A DNA stretch of 33,084 nucleotides from a virus (IMGVR_UViG_3300042520_000003:1-33084), one strand, 5' to 3'; shown: positions 7,912 through 14,826, numbered from the stretch's first letter. Made by a program: numbers and translations. Notes: generated from the sequence alone by a model not told the origin.

Positions 7912-7954
7912 GTGTATCAAACTGTCCCGGCAGACGACATACCGATTGATACAC
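7912..7954 (+). promoter_or_regulatory. Inverted repeat in the 5' leader of the 7979 gene
   Basis: GTGTATCAA (7912-7920) is perfectly complementary to TTGATACAC (7946-7954), with a 25-nt loop. Inside the loop TGTC (7923-7926) can pair with GACA (7936-7939), extending the fold. The structure lies 25 nt upstream of the next ATG and there is no T-tract, so it is more likely an mRNA-stabilising or translation-affecting leader, or a protein site, than a terminator. Confidence 0.5.
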
Positions 7955-7978
7955 TTCACTTGTATGTAAGGATCCATC

Positions 7979-8452
7979 ATGGGAATCGCTACTCACCTCG
8001 GCCCTTGGCTGCTCGGCACATCACGTTACACCACCGGCACAACTGCTGCCACCACACGTAACACTGGCGCAACTATCGTCTCTCAAGACAAAGCTGTTGC
8101 TTACAACGATGCTGACGCTGCTACAGCTTTCTGCTTGCCAGCAGGTTCACGTATTGTTAGCTTGCAGTTCATCACAATTGATGCTTTTGATGCAGCTACA
8201 ACAATCACCTTGTCATTGGACGGCACTGCCATCACTGGCGCTACCACTGTGACTGACGCAGGTTTGGTTACCTTCGCTCCCGTTGCTTCTGACGCAGTAG
8301 CCACTTTGTGGTCTAACACTGGTACTACCGACAAGTTGGTCACCTACACTGTGTCTCAAGGCGCTTCTACAAACGGCGCTGGTGTATTGGTTGCTAACTA
8401 TGTGGTGCGTAACTCTGACGGCACAATGTACCAAGCTGCTGCTCAAGTCTAA
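7979..8452 (+). CDS. Small beta-rich structural protein, probable high-copy head component
   Basis: A 157-residue protein, Thr/Ala-rich and beta-type, with no membrane segment. It opens MGIATHLGPWLLGT and has regular Thr/Val strands (ATTITLSLDGTAI, KLVTYTVSQGAS) ending ...DGTMYQAAAQV. I recognise similar proteins just after capsid genes in aquatic podoviruses, where they are unnamed structural or decoration proteins. AAGGA precedes ATG 7979. The gene has its own candidate promoter upstream and a hairpin downstream. That context suggests separately tuned, abundant expression, as expected for a decoration or head-fibre subunit. Exact function is not known. Confidence 0.75.
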   Translation: MGIATHLGPWLLGTSRYTTGTTAATTRNTGATIVSQDKAVAYNDADAATAFCLPAGSRIVSLQFITIDAFDAATTITLSLDGTAITGATTVTDAGLVTFAPVASDAVATLWSNTGTTDKLVTYTVSQGASTNGAGVLVANYVVRNSDGTMYQAAAQV

Positions 8453-8460
8453 TTAGTCTA

Positions 8461-8482
8461 GGGGGCTTCGGCCCCCATTTTC
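8461..8482 (+). terminator. Probable intrinsic terminator (GC stem with TTCG loop)
   Basis: GGGGGC (8461-8466), TTCG loop (8467-8470), GCCCCC (8471-8476), then a short interrupted T-tract ATTTTC (8477-8482). Same architecture as the terminator after the capsid gene, but with a weaker T-tract, so partial termination is likely. The ribosome binding site of the next gene starts right after it. Confidence 0.7.
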
Positions 8483-8495
8483 AAGGAGATTAGTT

Positions 8496-8780
8496 ATGAT
8501 GCAAACCGACGTAAAAGCCGCGCACATTGATGCAAGCGGTATTATTTTTGCTGGCCCAACACGCGTTAAAGGTTATTCAATATCGCCGGGAGGTACGGCT
8601 GGTGAAGTTGAGTTTTATGACAATGCTAGTGCAGCCAGTGGAACTATTCGTTTAACATTGAATATATCCACCAACCAAGCTCTTGACTCTTTGGCTATAC
8701 CCGGAGAAGGCATAAAGTTTAATAATGGCGTGTATGTTTCAATGCCAGCTAATGCTCATTTGACTGTGTACTATGGCTGA
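8496..8780 (+). CDS. Small structural protein, unknown function
   Basis: A 94-residue beta-type protein. The order AAHIDASGIIFAGPTRVKGY, then SPGGTAGEVEFYDNASAASG and a C-terminal GEGIKFNNGVYVSMP...LTVYYG looks like a compact beta sandwich. I recognise the pattern from short proteins encoded downstream of phage capsid genes. ATG 8496 is 7 nt after AAGGAG; ATG 8499 is the alternative. The stop overlaps the next start by 8 nt. Likely a virion protein, but no motif gives its place in the particle. Confidence 0.7.
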   Translation: MMQTDVKAAHIDASGIIFAGPTRVKGYSISPGGTAGEVEFYDNASAASGTIRLTLNISTNQALDSLAIPGEGIKFNNGVYVSMPANAHLTVYYG

Positions 8781-9513
8781 AACAAGACAGGCAACCCTGA
8801 CAGGGCGCAAGCTGTTTGTAGGCATTCCCGCCTACGACGGCAAGCTAAACATCAAGACCGCATTTGCTCTGGCGCAGTTAATGCCCAAGGCAATGCAGCT
8901 TGGTGTGTCAGTCACGTTGTCTGATCTTTCCAACTGCTCCATCATTACGATGGCACGAAATGCGTTGGTACACGAATTCTTAAAGACAGATTGCACAGAG
9001 CTTCTGTTTATTGATGCAGATGTCGTGGTTAGTCCAGATGACATCCTGCGCTTAATGGCCCAAAGCGGCGACAAAGACATTACTGCCGGTGCGTATCCAC
9101 GTAGAGCTAAAGACGCTAAGTTCTTTGCTGACGTTTATTACGATGACCACGGTGATCTAGAGTTTGAAGGCTCTTTGATGCGTTTAAAGCGTGCACCGAC
9201 CGGCTTTATGCTGATCCAGCGCCACGTCATTGAGCAACTGGTGGCAACACACCCAGAATGGACTTACGAGAAGTCCCCAACAGAGAAGATGTCAGCAGTG
9301 TTTGACTTTGCCATTGTGGACGGCAAGTATGTTGGTGAAGATTACTTGTTCTGCGACCGTGCAACGCAGATGGGATTCAAGGTCTACATTGACGTAGACA
9401 TCAGCTTGCCTCACGTAGGCCAAGAAACATTTGAGCGTAACTTCCGTGAAGAAGTTGTCATGCCTATGTTGGAAAACATTTATCAATCCAAACTGAAAGT
9501 CGTAAATGGCTAA
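8773..9513 (+). CDS. GT-A-type glycosyltransferase-like protein
   Basis: A 246-residue soluble protein resembling nucleotide-sugar glycosyltransferases with a Rossmann-like GT-A fold. It has KLFVGIPAYDG near the N-terminus, an ARN motif (61-63), a hydrophobic strand running into the metal-binding DxD motif, FIDADVV (79-85), APTGFMLIQR (141-150), an acidic GEDYLFCDRA (188-197) in the position of the catalytic acid, and a late His (214). All the usual GT-A landmarks are present. The acceptor is unknown: a virion protein, given the structural context, or host surface sugar. It overlaps both neighbours by 8 nt, so it belongs to the structural operon rather than being a recent insertion. Confidence 0.75.
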   Translation: MAETRQATLTGRKLFVGIPAYDGKLNIKTAFALAQLMPKAMQLGVSVTLSDLSNCSIITMARNALVHEFLKTDCTELLFIDADVVVSPDDILRLMAQSGDKDITAGAYPRRAKDAKFFADVYYDDHGDLEFEGSLMRLKRAPTGFMLIQRHVIEQLVATHPEWTYEKSPTEKMSAVFDFAIVDGKYVGEDYLFCDRATQMGFKVYIDVDISLPHVGQETFERNFREEVVMPMLENIYQSKLKVVNG

Positions 9514-9751
9514 AAGTGCAGCATGGACGAGAAAAGAAGGCAAGAATCCGAAGGGTGGTTTAAACGCCAAGGGTCGGGCATCCGCGAAAGCGCAAGGCAT
9601 GAATTTGAAACCGCCCCAGCCAGAAGGCGGCTCCCGGCGCGACTCTTTCTGTGCGAGGATGGGCGGCATGAAGAAGAAGCTCACCAGCGCAAAGACCGCC
9701 AACGACCCAAACTCACGCATCAATAAAGCTCTGAGAGCTTGGAACTGCTAA
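9506..9751 (+). CDS. Small basic DUF6321-like protein
   Basis: An 81-residue, strongly basic protein. The pattern AWTRKEGKNPKGGLNAKGRA (6-25), then NLKPPQPEGGSRRDSFCARM and GGMKKKLTSA...KALRAWNC is the one I associate with the DUF6321-type family found in many aquatic phages. No enzymatic motif is visible; the high Lys/Arg/Gly content suggests DNA binding or packing in the virion. It overlaps the glycosyltransferase-like gene by 8 nt. It ends in a C-terminal cysteine, a feature shared with three of the next genes. A GTTTAAAC copy lies in codons 18-20 (9558-9565). Confidence 0.7.
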   Translation: MAKSAAWTRKEGKNPKGGLNAKGRASAKAQGMNLKPPQPEGGSRRDSFCARMGGMKKKLTSAKTANDPNSRINKALRAWNC

Positions 9752-9994
9752 ATGTTGGAACTAAGCACAGTATGGTCAACAATCCTCACAATACTCATAG
9801 GACTGATTGGCTACATGATGAACGAGAAGTTCCGGGAACTGGCTCGTATCAGCATTTTGCTCAACAAAACCCGTGAGGAGGTAGCACGTGATAACGTTAC
9901 TCAAGCAGAAGTTGAGCGAATTACAGACCACATTGACCAACGCTTCAATCGCCTTGAAGAAAAGATTGACCAGCTTATTCGTCAAAAGGGATAA
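9752..9994 (+). CDS. Small membrane-anchored coiled-coil protein
   Basis: An 80-residue protein with one N-terminal transmembrane helix (about residues 6-23, VWSTILTILIGLIGYMMN), followed by a charged helical region that becomes a coiled coil (about 45-78, EVERITDHIDQRFNRLEEKI). The architecture resembles small phage holin-like or membrane-scaffolding proteins but is not diagnostic. It starts directly at the stop of the preceding gene and shares one base with the next. Its place is the head module, far from the lysis cassette at 24.9-26.4 kb, so a role in membrane contact, or an unrelated structural role, is also possible. Confidence 0.7.
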   Translation: MLELSTVWSTILTILIGLIGYMMNEKFRELARISILLNKTREEVARDNVTQAEVERITDHIDQRFNRLEEKIDQLIRQKG

Positions 9995-10341
9995 TGATGC
10001 CAAGTAGTTCAAAAAAACAGGCTGATTTCATGCGTGCGGTGGCTCACAGCCCATCATTCGCTAAGAAGGCAGGAGTCCCACAGTCCGTGGGCAAAGACTT
10101 TTCAGCGGCTGATAAAGGCCGTAAATTTTCTAAAGGTGGCGCTATGAAACACGAAGACGTGAAGATGGATAAGAAGATGATGCAGAAGGCCGTGAACAAA
10201 CACGAAAGCCGTTTACACAAGGGTAAGCCCATGACTAAATTGGCAAAGGGTGGTTACACCCGTGCCGCAGATGGCTGTGCGACTAAGGGTAAAACCAAGG
10301 GCACAATGATTACCATGAACAAAGGCGGCATGGCCTGCTAA
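9994..10341 (+). CDS. Small basic structural protein with ADG-GKT motif
   Basis: A 115-residue Lys-rich protein in two parts. The N-terminal part SSSKKQADFMRAVAHSPSFA followed by KKAGVPQSVGKDFSAADKGR is a motif I recognise from small phage proteins of unknown role. The C-terminal part, KGGYTRAADGCATKGKTKG (86-104), carries the tag-like ADG-x3-KGKT-x-G motif shared with three other genes in this window. It ends GGMAC, with C-terminal Cys. Met-rich (11 of 115). The start is ATG 9994, or ATG 9997, with AAAGGGA just upstream; it overlaps the preceding stop. Probably a virion or DNA-associated protein. Confidence 0.7.
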   Translation: MMPSSSKKQADFMRAVAHSPSFAKKAGVPQSVGKDFSAADKGRKFSKGGAMKHEDVKMDKKMMQKAVNKHESRLHKGKPMTKLAKGGYTRAADGCATKGKTKGTMITMNKGGMAC

Positions 10342-10351
10342 GGAGCTAAAG

Positions 10352-11224
10352 ATGGCAACCAAAAAACCTATGAAGTTTAAACGCTACGATATTGGCGGAG
10401 AAGTTGATGAGTCAACAGCCAAGCAGCGTGGTTTGGACATCTCCAACAAGGAGGAGCCTGTAGGCTTCTTTGAGCGTATCCGCATGGGCAACATTGATGA
10501 ACCCGGTTCTGAGGCGTACAACCGCTTTGGTGCTGGCCGTGGTCGTGCTTCTGCTCCCGCTCCTGCTGCTCCTGCCGCCCCTGCTGCACCTGCTGCATCT
10601 TCACGTCCTTTGTCTGATGACATGTATTCAGATACAGGCTCTAGCACTGGTATGGGCGCTGCTGGCACAAGCGAAACAGTTAAGCCTACACGTCAGGTAA
10701 TGACCAAGCCTACACTGCCTGCATCTAAGCCTACAGCTTCTGCTGCGCCAGCACCACGCTTGCGCGACACTGGCCCTGCACGTGGCGACTTGATTAACAA
10801 GCCTTCACTGAACACCAACTACAGCAACGAAGGTCGTGGCAAGCCAGCGCCAGCCGCTCCTGCAAAACCAAGCATGAACGTGCCAGAGATGCGCGATAAC
10901 GCTAAGAAAGCGTTGGCTGATGATCCAACAGCGTTGTTGGGCACTGGCGCTGGAGCCGCTGCTGCTGCTATGTTGGCGCGTAGCAAACTGGGCAAGATGT
11001 TTAAAGGCGCTAAGAAGGCTGGCGAAAAAGCTTCTCCATACCTTAAAGAATTGCCAATGGAAAAGAAAAAGTTGGGTCGCGCAGCTTCTGATGTTACCGA
11101 TGTGGTGGCTAAGAAGCGTGGCGGTGCAGTTAAAAAATATGCCTCAGGTGGAATGGTTTCATCTGCGTCTAAACGTGCTGACGGTATTGCCTCTAAAGGC
11201 AAGACTCGTTGCAAGATCTGCTAA
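10352..11224 (+). CDS. Ala/Pro-rich structural protein with C-terminal ADGIA-GKT motif
   Basis: A 290-residue, low-complexity, basic protein. A short ordered N-terminus (FKRYDIGGEVDE...FFERIRMGN) is followed by a PAPAAPAAPAAPAAS linker (about 69-83), a long disordered Pro/Ala/Thr region, an Ala-rich segment (TGAGAAAAAMLARSK, about 197-211) and a basic tail. The tail carries KKYASGGMV then SKRADGIASKGKTRCKIC, ending in Cys. This looks like a flexible virion protein with a C-terminal tag or binding segment. AAGGAG lies 7 nt before the ATG. A GTTTAAAC copy lies at 10375-10382. No recognised family. Confidence 0.7.
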   Translation: MATKKPMKFKRYDIGGEVDESTAKQRGLDISNKEEPVGFFERIRMGNIDEPGSEAYNRFGAGRGRASAPAPAAPAAPAAPAASSRPLSDDMYSDTGSSTGMGAAGTSETVKPTRQVMTKPTLPASKPTASAAPAPRLRDTGPARGDLINKPSLNTNYSNEGRGKPAPAAPAKPSMNVPEMRDNAKKALADDPTALLGTGAGAAAAAMLARSKLGKMFKGAKKAGEKASPYLKELPMEKKKLGRAASDVTDVVAKKRGGAVKKYASGGMVSSASKRADGIASKGKTRCKIC

Positions 11225-11233
11225 GGAAGCACC

Positions 11234-11509
11234 ATGAAAAAATATTCTGAAGGCGGCATTTACACGGCAGAAATGGGACAGCCTCCCACGGATCCAGAGG
11301 GCGTGCCTTCTGCCAAGAAGCCTGTCCCTAAGGCTCCTGCACCCAAAACTCCTCCACCTAAAGACTCAGTCTTCCGTGAAGGCATGCCTGTGCCTCAAGA
11401 TATTGATGGCAAGTCTGCGGCTCGTAAGAAGAAAATGGCTTCTGGCGGTTATGTGCGTGCTGCTGACGGGATTGCCCAACGTGGCAAGACCCGTGGAAAG
11501 ATGTGCTAA
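11234..11509 (+). CDS. Small Pro-rich basic protein with C-terminal ADGIA-GKT motif
   Basis: A 91-residue protein. It starts MKKYSEGGIYTAEMGQ, continues with a Lys/Pro-rich stretch (KKPVPKAPAPKTPPPKD, about 28-44), and ends ASGGYVRAADGIAQRGKTRG plus KMC (69-91). Both its N-terminal K-Y-x-x-G-G and its C-terminal motif match segments of the preceding protein, so the two look like relatives of different length. TAAGGA sits 9 nt before the ATG. Function unknown; a small virion or nucleic-acid-binding protein is likely. Confidence 0.7.
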   Translation: MKKYSEGGIYTAEMGQPPTDPEGVPSAKKPVPKAPAPKTPPPKDSVFREGMPVPQDIDGKSAARKKKMASGGYVRAADGIAQRGKTRGKMC

Positions 11510-11512
11510 ATC

Positions 11513-11761
11513 ATGATGGCAAGTCGCGGAATGGGAGCCATGCTCCCAAGCAAAATGCCCAAAGGTGTACGCAAGGCACGTAGGGATGACACTGACTTCA
11601 CGCAGTACGCAGAAGGTGGTGCTGTTGGCCTTTATGCCAACATCAATGCCAAGCGTAAGCGTATAGCCGCTGGCTCCAAAGAAAAGATGCGTAAGCCCGG
11701 TCAGAAGGGCGCTCCTTCTGCTCAGGATTTTATTGACTCTGCTAAGACGGCTAAAAAATGA
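11513..11761 (+). CDS. Small basic conserved phage protein
   Basis: An 82-residue basic protein with a central QYAEGGAVG and a C-terminal half GLYANINAKRKRIAAGSKEK, then MRKPGQKGAPSAQDFIDSAK. I recognise this second half from many small proteins encoded in the head regions of aquatic phages, always of unknown function. It shares the Y-A-x-G-G element with its neighbours but lacks the ADG-GKT motif. ATG 11513 or 11516; the stop overlaps the following connector start (ATGA). Confidence 0.7.
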   Translation: MMASRGMGAMLPSKMPKGVRKARRDDTDFTQYAEGGAVGLYANINAKRKRIAAGSKEKMRKPGQKGAPSAQDFIDSAKTAKK

Positions 11762-12687
11762 CAACTACCGGCTCCACCCTCTTTAATCTTGACTTCACGG
11801 AAATTGCCGAAGAAGCATGGGAGCGTGCGGGTCGGGAGATGCGTTCAGGCTACGACTTGCGTACAGCACGCCGTTCAATGAACTTGATGACCATTGAATG
11901 GCAGAACCGTGGCATCAACATGTGGACTATGGAGCAAGGCTTCATTAACCTGACTCCGGGCCTAGCCACGTATGCCTTGCCTACAGACACCATTGATCTG
12001 CTTGAGCAGTTGATCCGTACAGGCGCTAATACAGCGTCTACACAAGCTGACTTAACAATCACACGTATTAGTGTTTCTACCTATGCCACGATTCCAAATA
12101 AGCTTCAACAAGCTCGTCCAATTCAAGTCTGGGTGCAGCGCCTCTCTGGCGAAGTTAATCCTACGAATGCGGTCTTGGACGGAGCCATCACTTCCACGGA
12201 CACCACGATCACGCTTAACTCGGTGGTTGGATTAGCCGGTTCAGGTTTCTTGCGTTTAAACAGCGAAGACATCTATTACACCTACATCAGCGGCAACACC
12301 CTTGGTGGTGTATTCCGTGGACAGAATAACTCTACAGCAGCAGCCCACACAGACGGCACTGCTGTGTTTGTGCCTCAGCTTCCTGCGGTTACTGTTTGGC
12401 CTACGCCAGACAACAGCACTCCTTACCAGTTTGTTTATTGGAGACTGCGTCGCGTTCAGGACGCTGGCGCTGGTGTTGAGACGGCTGACATGAATTTCCG
12501 CTTCTTGCCATGCTTGGTAGCAGGTCTGGCCTACTACATTGCCATGAAGGTTCCTGAGCTTCAAGGCCGTCTTGATATGCTTAAAGCGGCGTACAACGAG
12601 CAGTTTGATCTGGCGGCAGGTGAAGATCGTGAGAAAGCTGCGGTTCGCTTTGTGCCTCGTCAGATGTTTATTGGTGGGAGCATGTAA
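11758..12687 (+). CDS. Head-tail connector (P22 gp4-like adaptor candidate)
   Basis: A 309-residue protein with a helical N-terminal region (FTEIAEEAWERAG...YDLRTARRSMNLMTIEWQNR, about 13-52) followed by YALPTDTIDLLE and a C-terminal helical region (ELQGRLDMLKAAYNEQFDLA). This arrangement is typical of neck or adaptor proteins that bind under the portal. Between them is a beta insertion (about residues 140-205) with GSGFLRLNSEDIYYTYI, ISGNTLGGVFRGQNNSTAAA and HTDGTAV, a module I know as an add-on in phage structural proteins. Assignment to the P22 gp4-type accessory proteins is by order and architecture, not a profile. A GTTTAAAC copy lies in the insertion (12254-12261). Confidence 0.7.
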   Translation: MTTTGSTLFNLDFTEIAEEAWERAGREMRSGYDLRTARRSMNLMTIEWQNRGINMWTMEQGFINLTPGLATYALPTDTIDLLEQLIRTGANTASTQADLTITRISVSTYATIPNKLQQARPIQVWVQRLSGEVNPTNAVLDGAITSTDTTITLNSVVGLAGSGFLRLNSEDIYYTYISGNTLGGVFRGQNNSTAAAHTDGTAVFVPQLPAVTVWPTPDNSTPYQFVYWRLRRVQDAGAGVETADMNFRFLPCLVAGLAYYIAMKVPELQGRLDMLKAAYNEQFDLAAGEDREKAAVRFVPRQMFIGGSM

Positions 12688-13079
12688 TGGGTAATCGATT
12701 TGCATCCGGCAAGATAGCGATTGCTGAATGTGATCGCTGCGGTCAACAATATAAATTGAAACAGCTTAAGACCGAAATCATTAAGCAGCGTCAATTCCAG
12801 TTGTTGGTATGCCCAGAGTGCTGGGATCCAGACCAACCACAGTTAATGTTGGGCACATTCCCAGTAGACGATCCTCAAGCTTTGCGTAACCCACGCAGAG
12901 ATACGACGTATGTGACCTCCGGTGTAAACGTTAATGGTTTTACATCAGGCGGCTCACGAGATATTCAGTGGGGCTGGAACCCGGTTGGCGGGGCCAGACT
13001 TTTTGATACGGTTTTAACGCCAAACTACTTGGTTTTAGCCGCACAAGTTGGTACAGTAACGATACAAATAGGAGCTTAA
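12687..13079 (+). CDS. Zinc-ribbon-like small structural protein
   Basis: A 130-residue protein with two CxxC knuckles: C15-D-R-C18 near the N-terminus and C42-P-E-C45, separated by a charged strand/helix segment. This is the layout of a small zinc ribbon. The remainder is Gly/Thr/Asn-rich and beta-like (YVTSGVNVNGFTSGGSRDIQ, then a C-terminal VGTVTIQIGA). Similar proteins sit between the two connector genes in related phages; its role is not known. Binding to DNA or to the neck during head completion is a guess. The start shares one base with the preceding stop (TAATG). Confidence 0.7.
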   Translation: MGNRFASGKIAIAECDRCGQQYKLKQLKTEIIKQRQFQLLVCPECWDPDQPQLMLGTFPVDDPQALRNPRRDTTYVTSGVNVNGFTSGGSRDIQWGWNPVGGARLFDTVLTPNYLVLAAQVGTVTIQIGA

Positions 13080-13080
13080 A

Positions 13081-13266
13081 ATGGCATACACACGATCAGC
13101 CGACGGCATCGCTAAAAAAGGCAAAACCGAAGGTAAGAACTTGGGCGACAGCGGCCCCACAGCCGGTCAAATGAAGGGCGGCAAGAAGACTAAAGGTGTT
13201 ACTGGCCAAGCCATGCGTGCCGTTGGCCGCAACATGGCTCGTGCAATGAATCAAAAGCGAGGCTAA
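13081..13266 (+). CDS. Small basic protein with N-terminal ADGIA-GKT motif
   Basis: A 61-residue Lys/Gly-rich protein opening MAYTRSADGIAKKGKTEGKN, so the motif that is C-terminal in the proteins at 9994, 10352 and 11234 is here at the N-terminus. The rest (GGKKTKGVTGQAMRAVGRNM, ARAMNQKRG) is basic and probably helical. GGAG lies upstream of the ATG; the next gene begins 2 nt after the stop. Function unknown; its motif and charge place it with the other small tag-bearing proteins. Confidence 0.65.
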   Translation: MAYTRSADGIAKKGKTEGKNLGDSGPTAGQMKGGKKTKGVTGQAMRAVGRNMARAMNQKRG

Positions 13267-13268
13267 TC

Positions 13269-13532
13269 ATGGCTACATTCAGCAAGAAGATGATGGGCAA
13301 AGAAGTTGGCGATGCCAAGGTTTATGCCAAGCCACACACTATGTCTGGCAAAGAGGTGAAAGCTTCTTCTAATCCCGGCAGTGGCCCAGATCACAGCCGC
13401 GCCAGCACAGTCAATATGTCTGTTGGCAACATTACCCGCAACGAGCAACCCGGTGCTAAGACATCTGGTATCAAGGTGCGTGGTACAGGTGCAGCTACTA
13501 AAGGCTTGATGGCACGAGGCCCAATGGCATGA
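13269..13532 (+). CDS. Small basic Gly-rich protein
   Basis: An 87-residue protein. Notable segments are FSKKMMGKEVGDAKVYAKPH, NPGSGPDHSRASTVNMSVGN and a C-terminal GIKVRGTGAATKGLMARGPM-A. The C-terminal R-G-x-G-A-A-x-K-G pattern is a second, related type of basic C-terminal motif that I recall from small phage proteins. It overlaps the next connector gene (ATGA). No enzymatic feature; probably a virion or assembly protein like its neighbours. Confidence 0.65.
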   Translation: MATFSKKMMGKEVGDAKVYAKPHTMSGKEVKASSNPGSGPDHSRASTVNMSVGNITRNEQPGAKTSGIKVRGTGAATKGLMARGPMA

Positions 13533-14368
13533 ACTACAGTGAGCTTGTCACAGCGGTAAGCGATTACTGCGAAAACACCTTCCCAACCACTGACATGGAT
13601 ACGTTTATCCGTCAGGCGGAGCAACGCATTTACAACACGGTGCAGATTGCTAACTTGCGGAAGAACGTGACAGGCACGCTGTCTGTAGGCAATAAGTATT
13701 TGGCTTGTCCATCTGACTTTCTATCTACATACAGCTTGGCGGTTTATCCGTACATCAGCACTACGGCCACGGGAACGTCTGCTGAGTTCACCATTGTGGT
13801 GGCAAGTGCTACCGGCATAGCCGCAGGTCAGGCTGTCAGCGGAACAAACATTCCGTCCGACACCTATGTGCGTTCAGTATCCGGCACTACCGTAACATTG
13901 ACGCAAGCTAACAGTGGTTCTGTGTCAGGTGCGGTCATCTTCCAAGGCGACTATTTGTTCTTGCTAAACAAAGATGTGAACTTCATTCGTGAAGCATATC
14001 CAAACACAGCAGGTCGCGGTGAGCCTAAGCACTACGCCATCTTTGGCCCACAGTCCAATGATGTAAACGAGTTGTCGTTCATTGTTGGCCCAACACCTAA
14101 CTTAGCGTACAAAGCTGAGTTGCATTATTACTATTACCCAGAATCAATTGTTGATGTAAGCACAACATGGCTGGGTGACAACTTTGATTCTGTATTGCTG
14201 TACGGAACAATCTGCGAAGCGTTTGTTTACATGCGCCAAGAAGGCGATATGGTTAAACTGGCGCAAGATCGCTACGTTCAAGCTGTTGCACTGCTCAAGA
14301 ACTTGGGTGACGGTAAACAACGCATGGATGCGTACAGAGACGGACAAGTTAGGGTACAAGTATCATGA
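13529..14368 (+). CDS. Tail connector / adaptor protein (SU10 adaptor-like)
   Basis: A 279-residue protein beginning MNYSELVTAVSDYCENTFPT, followed by MDTFIRQAEQRIYNTVQ, a signature I associate with phage adaptor proteins that join portal and tail. The C-terminal part (LHYYYYPESIVD... LLYGTICEAFVYMRQEGDM, then a helix) is the matching core end. A beta module (about residues 81-145; SAEFTIVVASATGIAAGQAV ... GTTVTLTQANSGSVSG) is inserted in the middle, as in the first connector. It overlaps both neighbours with ATGA junctions, which indicates coupled translation. Confidence 0.75.
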   Translation: MNYSELVTAVSDYCENTFPTTDMDTFIRQAEQRIYNTVQIANLRKNVTGTLSVGNKYLACPSDFLSTYSLAVYPYISTTATGTSAEFTIVVASATGIAAGQAVSGTNIPSDTYVRSVSGTTVTLTQANSGSVSGAVIFQGDYLFLLNKDVNFIREAYPNTAGRGEPKHYAIFGPQSNDVNELSFIVGPTPNLAYKAELHYYYYPESIVDVSTTWLGDNFDSVLLYGTICEAFVYMRQEGDMVKLAQDRYVQAVALLKNLGDGKQRMDAYRDGQVRVQVS

Positions 14369-14817
14369 GCATTCTTCAAACTGCAACTACGAGCTTCAAG
14401 GTGGAACTGCTTCAGGCGGTTCACAACTTTGGCCCCACTTCACCAGATACATTCAAAATTGCTTTGTATACGGGTAATGCTGACATCAACGCCAGCACTA
14501 CTGTTTACACAACAAGCAATGAAGTATCTAGCTCTGGGACAAACTACACGGCAGGTGGCAATATCTTGACCATCTCCGTGTCACCAACATCGGGTGCTAA
14601 TTCCAGTGCAGTGCCAACAGCTTACGTTTCGTTTGCCAATTCATCTTGGCCGTTGGCTACCTTCACCGCCCGTGCAGCTTTGATTTACAACTCTTCAGAG
14701 GGTAATAAATCTGTTGCCGTATTGGACTTTGGTGCTGACAAAACAGTGGCCAACGAAACATTCACAGTTATTTTCCCAACGCCCGATGCCAACAGTGCAA
14801 TCGTTCGTATCTCTTAA
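14365..14817 (+). CDS. Beta-rich tail-associated structural protein
   Basis: A 150-residue Thr/Ser/Asn-rich protein, all beta by composition. It has LQAVHNFGPTSPDTFKIALY near the N-terminus, YTTSNEVSSSGTNYTAGG in the middle, and a C-terminal KTVANETFTVIFPTPDANSA. The style is that of phage tail or fibre components, and it opens the receptor-binding region directly after the adaptor. A role in anchoring fibres to the tail is plausible but unproven. The start overlaps the adaptor stop (ATGA). Confidence 0.65.
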   Translation: MSILQTATTSFKVELLQAVHNFGPTSPDTFKIALYTGNADINASTTVYTTSNEVSSSGTNYTAGGNILTISVSPTSGANSSAVPTAYVSFANSSWPLATFTARAALIYNSSEGNKSVAVLDFGADKTVANETFTVIFPTPDANSAIVRIS

Positions 14818-14826
14818 GGACGCATC

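Noticed and set aside
7900-7912. CCGG-GCTTT-CCGG hairpin as a separate terminator
   Set aside because: Four-base stem, no T-tract; more likely part of the leader structure, if anything.
9523-9726. 67-codon overlapping plus-strand frame inside the 9506 gene
   Set aside because: The 9506 frame has family-like motifs and an 8-nt coupling overlap; the alternative frame has no site and only Arg/Glu-rich low complexity.
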